Assembly: GCA_015231175.1 (NCBI GenBank)
Contig: JADGBZ010000006.1
Coordinates: forward strand, 1 to 64,000
From: Magnetococcales bacterium
GTDB lineage: Bacteria; Pseudomonadota; Magnetococcia; Magnetococcales; DC0425bin3
DNA: 64,000 nt
Direction: 5' to 3'
The position numbers and the translations under genes are program-made. A model generated the notes under the pieces. That model saw only the letters and a list, made by a program, of their open reading frames with translations. It did no database searches and was not told the origin of the DNA. Below are positions 8,551 through 17,841 of this stretch, in pieces; positions within the stretch are counted from its first letter, which is position 1, and every line of letters begins with the position of its first letter.

Positions 8551-10683
8551 ATGGCTGTGGAAATCGATACCAGTGCGTTCACGGAAGAGGCGTACGAACT
8601 GTTGGCCGAACTGGAAGATTCCCTCCTTGAGTTGGAGGAGTCTCCGAAAGACCAGGAGCTGATCGGTCGCGTCTTCCGGGCCATGCATACCATCAAGGGC
8701 TCCGGGGCCATGTTCGGTTTCGACGCCGTCGCCGAATTCACCCATAACGTGGAGACGGTGTTTGACCTGGCCCGCAACGGCACCATCCCGATCACCAAGG
8801 GGTTGATCGACCTGACCCTCGCCGCCCGCGACCAGATCCGCGCCATGCTGGATGCTGCATCGGGCGGCGAAGAACCGGATAAAAACAACGCCGAGCGCAT
8901 CATCTCCGGGTTGAAAGGGTTGCTCCCGGGCGCCGCTCCGGCGCCGACCGGTGGCACCCAGACCGCCGACAAAGCCCCTCTCCCGGTCGATCAGGAAGGT
9001 TCGACCCATACCTTCCGTATCCGCTTCCGTCCCAAAGCCGAAATCTTCGAGAACGGCACCAACCCCCTCCTGCTCCTCGACGAAGTCCGACAACTCGGTG
9101 AGGCCAAGGTCATCACCTTCTCCGATACCATCCCCGAAGTCGACGATATCGACCCGGAGAAGTGTTATACCTCCTGGGAAATCTTTCTCACCACGGATCA
9201 GGGTGAAAACGCGATCCAGGATATTTTTATCTTCGTCGACGACCAGTGCGAGCTGAACATCCGCATGCTGGACAGGGCCGAAGCCGCCGAGGCCTCCCTG
9301 GAAGAAGTTCCCCCGGAAAAGCCCCTGGGCGAAATTCTGGTGGAACGAGGGGATATCAAGCGCGAAGACCTCCAGAAAGTCCTCCAGCCCCTGGGCGAAC
9401 GCCTGGTTGATGCCGGCTTGGTCAACAAGTCCAAGGTGCAGGCAGCGCTGGCGGAACAAGAGGTCGGCAAGCAGAAGCGAGAAACCAAAAAACAGCAGGT
9501 GGTGGCACAGAGTGTCCGGGTGCCGTCGGACAAGCTCGACCACCTTGTCGACCTGGTCGGCGAGCTGGTCACCGTCCAGGCCCGCCTGACCCAAACCTCC
9601 GCAAAACTGGGCGACCACGACCTTCAGCTTATTGCCGAAGAAGTGGAGCGCCTGACCGGTGAGCTTCGGGACAACACCATGTCCATCCGGATGTTGGCCA
9701 TCGGCACCACCTTCGACAAATTCAAACGCCTGGTCCGGGATCTCTCCGGCGAGTTGGGCAAGCAGATCGAGTTGACCACCGCCGGCGCCGAAACCGAACT
9801 GGACAAAACCGTGATCGACCAGCTCAACGATCCCCTGGTCCACATCATCCGCAACAGCATCGACCACGGCGTGGAGTCTCCCGATGGCCGCCTGGACGCC
9901 GGCAAGTCCCAGGTGGGCCGTATCCATCTCTCTGCCGAACACTCCGGCGCCAACGTGCTGATCAAGGTGACCGATGACGGCAAAGGCCTGGATCCGGGAA
10001 AACTGATCTCCAAGGCGATCGAAAAAGGGCTCGTCCCCCCTGATGCCGAGTTGACCGACAAAGAGGCGTTCCAACTGATCTTTGCCGCCGGTTTCTCCAC
10101 CGCCGAGAAGGTGACCAACGTCTCTGGACGTGGCGTTGGCATGGATGTCGTGCGTCGTTCCATCGAGGGGTTGCGGGGCTCCATCGATGTGCAAAGCGAA
10201 ATCGGCAAGGGGACGACCATCACCCTGAAACTTCCCCTCACCCTGGCCATCATCGAGGGACTCCTGGTCAAGATCAGCAACGAATATTTCGTTCTGCCCC
10301 TGGCCGCCGTTGAGGAGTGCGTCGAATTGACCCGCTCCGATGTCGCGGCTACACATGGGCGGCATGTCATCAACGTCCGGGGCACCATCGTCCCCTACAT
10401 CCGCATTCGAGACCACTTTGAAATTTCCGGCCAGCCACCCGAGGTGGAGCAGATCGTCATCTCCGAGGTGGAAGACAAGCGTGTCGGTTTTGTCGTCGAC
10501 GATGTGATCGGCCAGCACCAGACCGTCATCAAGGGACTGGGCAAGACCTTCAAAAATTCGGAAGAGTTTTCCGGGGCAACCATCCTTGGCGACGGAACCG
10601 TTGCCCTGATCCTCGATCTGCAAAAAATGGTTCGCTTCGTGGAAGATTTGGAGCTTGTCGAATCCGGAACGACCGTGTCCTGA
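8551..10683 (+). CDS. cheA: Chemotaxis sensor histidine kinase CheA
   Basis: The protein has 710 residues. An N-terminal Hpt domain carries the phosphorylated histidine at about 46 (FRAMHTIKGSGAMFGF). A linker of about residues 150-310 follows, including KPLGEILVERGDIKREDL. The dimerisation helices are near 325 (KLDHLVDLVGELVTVQARL). The ATPase core has RNSIDHGVE (N box), DDGKGLDPG (G1) and GRGVGMDVV (G2), and a CheW-like domain lies at about 570-700. CheA autophosphorylates from receptor signals and feeds CheY and CheB. All key residues are present. A ribosome site precedes the ATG at 8551. Confidence 0.97.
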   Translation: MAVEIDTSAFTEEAYELLAELEDSLLELEESPKDQELIGRVFRAMHTIKGSGAMFGFDAVAEFTHNVETVFDLARNGTIPITKGLIDLTLAARDQIRAMLDAASGGEEPDKNNAERIISGLKGLLPGAAPAPTGGTQTADKAPLPVDQEGSTHTFRIRFRPKAEIFENGTNPLLLLDEVRQLGEAKVITFSDTIPEVDDIDPEKCYTSWEIFLTTDQGENAIQDIFIFVDDQCELNIRMLDRAEAAEASLEEVPPEKPLGEILVERGDIKREDLQKVLQPLGERLVDAGLVNKSKVQAALAEQEVGKQKRETKKQQVVAQSVRVPSDKLDHLVDLVGELVTVQARLTQTSAKLGDHDLQLIAEEVERLTGELRDNTMSIRMLAIGTTFDKFKRLVRDLSGELGKQIELTTAGAETELDKTVIDQLNDPLVHIIRNSIDHGVESPDGRLDAGKSQVGRIHLSAEHSGANVLIKVTDDGKGLDPGKLISKAIEKGLVPPDAELTDKEAFQLIFAAGFSTAEKVTNVSGRGVGMDVVRRSIEGLRGSIDVQSEIGKGTTITLKLPLTLAIIEGLLVKISNEYFVLPLAAVEECVELTRSDVAATHGRHVINVRGTIVPYIRIRDHFEISGQPPEVEQIVISEVEDKRVGFVVDDVIGQHQTVIKGLGKTFKNSEEFSGATILGDGTVALILDLQKMVRFVEDLELVESGTTVS

Positions 10684-10737
10684 ACAGCGCGGTCAGCGTG
10701 TCAGGGTAGGGATGGACGGAATAAAAAGGGGGGCTTC

Positions 10738-11271
10738 ATGAGAGAAGAAACGCTGAAATCGTCTGCACCAACGGAGACCCCGGCTTCACAGGCCGCCGCC
10801 TCGTCGGCAACGACGCAATACCTGACTTTCATGCTCGACAATGAGGTTTTCGCCGTCGATATTGCCAAGGTGCGCGAGGTATTGGAGTATACCAACATCA
10901 CCAAGGTTCCTCGCACGCCGGAGTTCATGTGCGGCATCATCAATTTGCGGGGAAGCGTCGTGCCGGTGGTGGACATGCGCCTGAAGTTCGGCATGGACCA
11001 ATCCGAACGAACCGTCAATACGTGCATTATCATCGTTGAGATCGTCCAGGATGATGAGATCACGGAAATCGGCGCCCTGGCCGATTCCGTCAAGGAGGTC
11101 ATGGAGCTTGAGCATAACAAAATCGAGCCACCCCCTAAAATCGGTACCAAGCTGCGCAGTGACTTTCTCAAGGGCATGGGCAAACATAATGACCAGTTCA
11201 TCATGATTCTCGACATCAATCGTATCTTTTCCACCGAGGAGCTCTCCGCAGTCCAGCAGACCGTCCACTGA
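10738..11271 (+). CDS. cheW: Chemotaxis adaptor CheW
   Basis: This 177-residue protein has a low-complexity N-terminal 20 residues and one CheW fold: YLTFMLDNEVFAVDIAKVRE, GIINLRGSVVPVVDMRLKFG, IEPPPKIGTKLRSDFLKGMG. CheW bridges receptors and CheA. A run of G (AAAAGGGGGG) lies before the ATG as a strong ribosome site. It follows cheA by 54 bases. The C-terminus (ILDINRIFSTEELSAVQQ) is canonical. Confidence 0.96.
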   Translation: MREETLKSSAPTETPASQAAASSATTQYLTFMLDNEVFAVDIAKVREVLEYTNITKVPRTPEFMCGIINLRGSVVPVVDMRLKFGMDQSERTVNTCIIIVEIVQDDEITEIGALADSVKEVMELEHNKIEPPPKIGTKLRSDFLKGMGKHNDQFIMILDINRIFSTEELSAVQQTVH

Positions 11272-12653
<1,382 letters not shown>

Positions 12654-12704
12654 ATATCCTGGGGATCCTGGTCTCCCCTTTCTGTCGTTCCCCACCATCT
12701 GCCC

Positions 12705-13280
12705 ATGCGATCACCCTATCCCGGAGCCCGGCTTCGGTCCCATACTGGGGAATTCTCGCCACGCCCCTTCAATCTGGCGCCGGGGCATCTGTTGATCACC
12801 GCGTCGCCCGTCGTCGTGGATACGATCCTTGGTTCCTGTGTGGCCCTGACCCTCTATCACCCGGCCACACGAACAGGGGCGATCTGTCATGGGGTGCAGC
12901 CAGGCCACGACCATCCGGCGAGCAAAATCGTTACCCATGGCAGTCAAGATCCCTGCTTCCGGTTTGTGAATTGCGCCATCCGGCATATGCTGGAACATTT
13001 TGATCGGCGTGGCATACCTCGACGTGAACTGGCTACCAAACTTTTCGGCGGCGCCGACATGTATCCCACCCACGATCCGGCTCGTACCATCGGACGTCAA
13101 AACATTCATATGGCAGAAGACGAAGTCCGTACAGCCGGACTGTTCCTTTCGGCCACCCATGTCGGCGGTCACCAGGGACGACAGATCCTGTTTTTCACCC
13201 ACACCGGCCAGGTTCTCATGCGCCGCCTGGGCAACCCCCATTTTCATGCGTCGCGGCGGCCACTGAAACCGGTGGTTTGA
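12705..13280 (+). CDS. cheD: Chemoreceptor glutamine deamidase CheD
   Basis: The 191-residue protein has the CheD core: HLLITASPVVVDTILGSCVA with the catalytic cysteine, GAICHGVQPG with the catalytic histidine, and KLFGGADMY and IGRQNIHMAEDEV further on. CheD deamidates receptor glutamines and in many bacteria interacts with CheC. No strong ribosome site precedes the ATG at 12705, so a later start near residue 20 is possible. It follows cheB closely. A deamidase and methylesterase without a nearby methyltransferase is noted separately. Confidence 0.93.
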   Translation: MRSPYPGARLRSHTGEFSPRPFNLAPGHLLITASPVVVDTILGSCVALTLYHPATRTGAICHGVQPGHDHPASKIVTHGSQDPCFRFVNCAIRHMLEHFDRRGIPRRELATKLFGGADMYPTHDPARTIGRQNIHMAEDEVRTAGLFLSATHVGGHQGRQILFFTHTGQVLMRRLGNPHFHASRRPLKPVV

Positions 13281-13314
13281 ACCTCAACAACTATTCAGCC
13301 AAGGAGTCACTTCC

Positions 13315-13611
13315 ATGTCTGCCGTCACCTACGACACCCACAAGCTCGTCCTGCGCCTGCGGGAAGCCGGTTTTGAAGAGAAACAAGCCGAGGCATTCAG
13401 TGAGGTTTTCAAGGATGTCCAGGACTCCCAACTGAAGGAGTTGGCCACCAAGGGGGATATTGCGCCCCTTGTCTCCCTCATCAAGGATTTTCAGAGTGAC
13501 TTGCGCGCCATGGATGCCCGAGTCCTGGGTAAAATCAGGCTCAATCGGTGGATGTTGGCGCTGGTTATTGGCGTCACTGTTCTTCCTGCCGTCAGGCACC
13601 TGTTTGGCTGA
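13315..13611 (+). CDS. DUF1640/coiled-coil membrane-anchored protein
   Basis: This 98-residue protein resembles bacterial DUF1640 (CCDC90-like) proteins. The N-terminal YDTHKLVLRLREAGFEEKQA motif is followed by a coiled coil (EVFKDVQDSQLKELATKGD and on to about residue 75) and a single C-terminal transmembrane helix (WMLALVIGVTVLPAV). AAGGAG lies eight bases before the ATG. The function of the family in bacteria is unknown. It may be carried along with the chemotaxis operon, but a functional link is not shown. Confidence 0.85.
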   Translation: MSAVTYDTHKLVLRLREAGFEEKQAEAFSEVFKDVQDSQLKELATKGDIAPLVSLIKDFQSDLRAMDARVLGKIRLNRWMLALVIGVTVLPAVRHLFG

Positions 13612-13643
13612 TTTCCGCTTTCCATGCCATGCATCGCGGCGTT

Positions 13644-14054
13644 TCAAGGCTTGTCTTGAACCAAACGATACTCCCTGAGTTTATCCAACAAAGTCTGCCT
13701 GGTGATGGGCTTCAATAAATAATCCGTGCAATATCCTTTGAAATAGGCCTCCAAAGCCGCCAGAGGGGAGTCGTTGGCGGTCACCATGATGACTACGGAC
13801 TCCCTGCTTCCTTCCAGGCCACGCTCTTTCTCCATCTCCCGTATTTTTATCAGGGCGCTTTGCCCATCCAACCTGGGCATCATGATGTCCAGGAATATGA
13901 CATCGTAGGGCTCCCCGCTCTCCAGAGCCATCTCGACAAAACGGATGGCCTCCAGGCCATCGACGGCCAGATCGCATGAAAAGAGCGGCGACAGGATACC
14001 ATGCAGAAGTTTCCTGTTCTCAAGAACATCGTCAACGATCAGGCACTTCATCAT
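13644..14054 (-). CDS. Stand-alone response regulator receiver protein
   Basis: This single receiver domain of 136 residues has LIVDDVLENRKLLHGIL, the phosphoacceptor in VIFLDIMMPRLDGQSAL and the lysine in YLLKPITRQTLL. No output domain is present. Two ATG codons stand in tandem, and the second (14051) is better spaced from GAGGAG. The gene is divergent from a large hybrid kinase that starts about 200 bases away, so that kinase is a candidate phosphodonor. This pairing is inferred from position only. Confidence 0.88.
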   Translation of the reverse strand: MMKCLIVDDVLENRKLLHGILSPLFSCDLAVDGLEAIRFVEMALESGEPYDVIFLDIMMPRLDGQSALIKIREMEKERGLEGSRESVVIMVTANDSPLAALEAYFKGYCTDYLLKPITRQTLLDKLREYRLVQDKP

Positions 14055-14262
14055 CGACTCCTCATGTCGTGGCAGGAAAAGACCAGCACTCCCTTGTCAA
14101 TTTTCTGGATAATCTTCGATATTTTCAGAATCTTCACATATTATTCTAACTGATCCGACACAAGATAACAATTGACTTTTTTAAGAAACAGCGGTAGGCA
14201 ATACGAAGAAGGTAGAAGAATGATTATTCTCAAGTCAAATATTTTTCAACAAAGTGGGTGTC
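14055..14262. promoter_or_regulatory. Divergent promoter region between receiver gene and hybrid kinase
   Basis: This AT-rich 208-base spacer separates two divergent genes. TTGACT at 14172-14177 could be a -35 box for the plus-strand kinase, but the matching -10 (TAGGCA) is weak. A small palindrome AGAATGATTATTCT lies at about 14217-14230, close to the kinase start, and could be an operator. Both readings are tentative. Confidence 0.3.
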
Positions 14263-17200
14263 ATGTCTGCAACGCTGCCCCCCCGTCTTTTCTTCAGCCG
14301 CCTGTGGCCCCCGGCCCTGGGTTGGACGGCGATGTTTTCTCTGCTTTTGGCCTGGAACGTGGTGGAAGAGAGGCGTCACACCGAGGAGGTTGCCGTTTTT
14401 GTGGCCCGGGCCATGATCCAAAAAGATATAGCCTTTCGGAACTGGGCTGCCAGCCATGGCGGCGTCTACGTCCCGATTGATGAGCGCACCCCGCCCAACC
14501 CATTCCTGACGAAGGTTCCGGAACGTGACATCCAAACGCCGTCGGGAAGACAACTGACCCTGATGAACCCAGCCTACCTGCTGCGTCAACTGACAAAATA
14601 TTTTCCCGACCCTTATGGCAACCATGAACACATCACAAGTCTGAAACCCCTGAATCCAGCCAACAAGGCTGATCCCTGGGAAAGATCCGCCCTGGAATCG
14701 TTCGAGAAGGGCGCCAGGGAGGCCAAGGAGATCATCACTGTCGAAGATGGAGCAAGATTTTTGCGCCTGATGCTCCCCCTGATGATGGAGAAAGGTTGCC
14801 TTGATTGTCATGAACAACAAGGCAACAAACTTGGAGATGTCCGGGGCGGCATCAGTGTTCATATGTCAATGACTCCATACGAGCCATGGGAAAACCATAC
14901 AATATATCTGGCTTTTATTTCTCATACAATCTTTTGGTTGCTCGGCATTTTGCTTCTTGTCGATATGGTCAAACGTGATCTATATAGAAACATCGAACGT
15001 GAAAAACAAGAAAAACTTCTTAAAAAATCTGAATACAGGTACCATCAACTCATGAATTTTGCCGGTGATGCCATCATGGTGGCGGACGTTGAAACCGGCC
15101 TGATCGAGGAAGCCAACCAGATAGCCGGCGATCTTCTGGGGCTTCCCGTGGAAAAAATTGTCGGCATGCACCAGAGAGAGCTTCACCCGGATACTGAAAC
15201 GGGTGAAGCTTCACATAAATTTCAGCGTGCTGTCGCATCCGAAAACAAAATCACCGAATATTTTGTACTGAATCGCCAAAAGGGGATCATTCCCGTCGAA
15301 ATCAACTCCAGAGTGATTGACCTTGGCGACCGGAAAATCATTCAAGGTATCTTTCGGGATGTCAGTGAACAAAAAAAGCGCGAACAACTGCTCATGGATC
15401 GCAAGGCCCATTTAAGCGCCACCCTGAACAATGCCCTGGATGCCATCATCACCATCGACGCGCAAGGCCGGATCGTGGAGTTCAACCCTGCGGCGGAGGC
15501 CCTTTTTGGCTGGACCCGACAGGAGGCTGTCGGCAACCCGATGGCGCCCATGCTCATCCCTCCGGAATTCAGGCAACGCCACCTCGCCGCCTTGGCAGGC
15601 ATGGCCGGCAGGGATCTGGCAAAACACCCCCTGCAACGCCATATGGAGGTTGTCGGCCTTCGGAAGGATGGCCAGCAGGTTGACCTTGAATTCAACATCA
15701 TCTCGACGATTCGGGATGGGAAGCCCTGCTTTACCGCATTCGCGCACGACGTGACCGACCGGAAACAACTGCTGCGTTCCCTTCAAGATACCCTTACGGT
15801 GGCCGAGTCCGCCAATCAGGCCAAAAGCGCCTTCCTGGCCAACATGAGCCACGAAATCCGCACCCCCATGAATGCCATCATCGGCATGACCGACCTGGTG
15901 TTGACCATGCCCATGTCAGCCGAAGAGCAACGCCAGCATCTCGAAATCGTCCAACAATCCTCAACCACCCTGTTGACGCTGATCAACAGCATTCTCGACC
16001 TCTCCAAAATCGAGTCCGGCAAATTCACCCTGGAAAACATCCCCTTTGACATGTGTGAACAAGTTGAAGGGGTCTGCGAAAGGGTGGCCGGCCAGGCACA
16101 CCGCAAAGGGTTGGAGTTGTGTTGCCACGTGGCCGACGATGTGCCAACAGGATTGCGCGGCGACCCCCTGCGCCTGCAACAGATCATCACCAACCTGGTC
16201 AACAACTCCACAAAATTTACCGAAGAAGGCGAGATTGTGGTGCGGGTCGAAACCCTCTCCCGCAGCAGGGAAAGTGATGCCGTCCGCTTGCATGTCACGG
16301 TGGCCGATACGGGAATCGGTATCCCAAAAGATAAACTTTCTGCCGTATTTGAACACTTTACCCAGGTAGACAACTCCATCACACGAAGATATGGTGGCTC
16401 CGGCCTGGGGTTGACCATCAGCAAACACCTCGTTCAGATGATGGGAGGAGAGATTTGGATCGAGAGCGAACCGGGGAAAGGAACCCTCTTTCACTTCACA
16501 GCCCAATTCGGTATCGACCGAGACAAGGCGCCCGTACCACCTGATGCCTACCGTAAACTGGTCGGAACAAACGTGCTTATTGGCGAAGTCAGCAGGACGA
16601 AAGGCGTTGTTCAACAAAAGCTTGTCACCAGCTTCGGCGCAGTGGCGGAGGTGGTCACCGATGGACCGTCCCTGCTTGCATCCCTGCAACAAGCCCAGAC
16701 CGCCCAACGACCCTTCGATTTGCTGCTGCTGGATCATCGCCTGCTGGATGAGGCCCCACCCGACCCCGATCAGATGGCCACCTCCCCGGGATGGCTGGGA
16801 AAATGCGTGGTGCTGCTGCCGACTCAGGTCAGCATGAACACCCTGGCACACCTGCCCTGGTTGAAACATGCCATCCCCGTCAAAAAACCACCACCAAAAA
16901 CCAAACTCCTTCAGGCCATGTGCCTTGCCCTGGGCAAGGAGTGTGCCACCCAACCTGCCTCGCCCACCAGGTTGTCAAAAAATCCCAGACATCACACCCC
17001 GTCCCTGCACATTCTGTTGGTCGAGGATCAAGAAACCAACCGGATGTTGGCTGACACCATTCTCAAGCGGGCCGGACACCAGGTCACCCTCGCCAACGAT
17101 GGCCAGGAAGCCTTGACTCTGCTGCAACAAACCCCCTTCGATCTGGTCCTCATGGATCTGCACATGCCCCACCTGGACGGACTCGAAACGACGCGGCGCA

Positions 17201-17733
17201 TCCGCTCGGCATCCCCCGAGGCCATGCCCAACCCGCGCCTGCCCATTGTGGCCGTTACCGCCAGAACTTCGGAAAATGACGAAAAAATCTGCCTGGAGGC
17301 CGGTATGGACGGCTTTCTGCGCAAACCCTACCGGACCAAAGATCTTCTCCAGGCTATCGAACCCTTCCTCCAAAAACGCGCTGCCGCACCCCAGCCCAAA
17401 CCGGCAACCCGGCAAAGTGTCATCCTGAAACCTGTCGAGACAGACCCACAAACCCTGGCGGAGGCGATGGAGATGTTTCTCCAGGAAACACCGCAAAGAG
17501 TGGACAACCTGGAAAAATATCTGGAAAAGAGAGATCCAGTCCGGGCCGAAAAAGAGAACAAATGGCTGCGCACCGTGGCCGAAAACATCGGCGCCATACG
17601 GGTTCTCACCCACAGCATGCGTCTCCGAGGCAACGTGGAGACAGCGGACTGGGAAGAGGCCCGGCAAACGCTGCAAACGCTGAAAAAAGAGTGCCAAACC
17701 GCCTGTCAGGCCGTGCGTGAAAAGAACGATTGA
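14263..17733 (+). CDS. Membrane hybrid histidine kinase with Tll0287-like (DUF3365) haem-type sensor, PAS, PAS, kinase, receivers
   Basis: The protein has about 1156 residues. A first membrane helix (about 10-30) is followed by a periplasmic domain that resembles Tll0287/DUF3365. It ends with GCLDCHEQQGNKLGDVRGG, whose CXXCH (residues 179-183) is a c-type haem site. A second membrane helix is near residue 215-235. Two PAS domains follow (about 260-370 and 385-500). HisKA has H530 in FLANMSHEIRTPMN, and the ATPase has GTGIGIPKD-type and GGSGLGLTIS boxes. A degenerate receiver follows (no acidic pair at its start), then an intact receiver with D965 (LVLMDLHMPHLDG). The C-terminal helical tail keeps one His (LTHSMRLRGN) but not a normal Hpt motif. 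A redox or ligand sensor is likely. Confidence 0.9.
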   Translation: MSATLPPRLFFSRLWPPALGWTAMFSLLLAWNVVEERRHTEEVAVFVARAMIQKDIAFRNWAASHGGVYVPIDERTPPNPFLTKVPERDIQTPSGRQLTLMNPAYLLRQLTKYFPDPYGNHEHITSLKPLNPANKADPWERSALESFEKGAREAKEIITVEDGARFLRLMLPLMMEKGCLDCHEQQGNKLGDVRGGISVHMSMTPYEPWENHTIYLAFISHTIFWLLGILLLVDMVKRDLYRNIEREKQEKLLKKSEYRYHQLMNFAGDAIMVADVETGLIEEANQIAGDLLGLPVEKIVGMHQRELHPDTETGEASHKFQRAVASENKITEYFVLNRQKGIIPVEINSRVIDLGDRKIIQGIFRDVSEQKKREQLLMDRKAHLSATLNNALDAIITIDAQGRIVEFNPAAEALFGWTRQEAVGNPMAPMLIPPEFRQRHLAALAGMAGRDLAKHPLQRHMEVVGLRKDGQQVDLEFNIISTIRDGKPCFTAFAHDVTDRKQLLRSLQDTLTVAESANQAKSAFLANMSHEIRTPMNAIIGMTDLVLTMPMSAEEQRQHLEIVQQSSTTLLTLINSILDLSKIESGKFTLENIPFDMCEQVEGVCERVAGQAHRKGLELCCHVADDVPTGLRGDPLRLQQIITNLVNNSTKFTEEGEIVVRVETLSRSRESDAVRLHVTVADTGIGIPKDKLSAVFEHFTQVDNSITRRYGGSGLGLTISKHLVQMMGGEIWIESEPGKGTLFHFTAQFGIDRDKAPVPPDAYRKLVGTNVLIGEVSRTKGVVQQKLVTSFGAVAEVVTDGPSLLASLQQAQTAQRPFDLLLLDHRLLDEAPPDPDQMATSPGWLGKCVVLLPTQVSMNTLAHLPWLKHAIPVKKPPPKTKLLQAMCLALGKECATQPASPTRLSKNPRHHTPSLHILLVEDQETNRMLADTILKRAGHQVTLANDGQEALTLLQQTPFDLVLMDLHMPHLDGLETTRRIRSASPEAMPNPRLPIVAVTARTSENDEKICLEAGMDGFLRKPYRTKDLLQAIEPFLQKRAAAPQPKPATRQSVILKPVETDPQTLAEAMEMFLQETPQRVDNLEKYLEKRDPVRAEKENKWLRTVAENIGAIRVLTHSMRLRGNVETADWEEARQTLQTLKKECQTACQAVREKND

Positions 17734-17744
17734 AAGAGTGGGAT

Positions 17745-17836
17745 GGAGGTCCAGGAGAAAGGGCTGCACCCTTCCTCCTGGTGGGGTTCGGGACGAAGCC
17801 CTGACAAAGGCTTTCATGTCCCAGCCCTTCTTATGC
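17745..17836 (-). repeat. Dispersed GC-rich hairpin repeat, copy 2
   Basis: On the minus strand this copy reads GGGACATGAAAGCCTTTGTC then AGGGCTTCGTCCCGAACCCC and a CCAGGAGGAAGGGTGC segment that differs from the other copies. It lies between two convergent genes (hybrid kinase and transglycosylase) and may help terminate both. The tail module is missing. Confidence 0.8.
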
Positions 17837-17841
17837 ACGGA

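Noticed and set aside
8509-10623. A 704-codon minus-strand frame over cheA.
   Set aside because: Antisense shadow of a canonical CheA; composition (Asp/Gly/Gln rich) is typical of antisense frames in GC-rich DNA.
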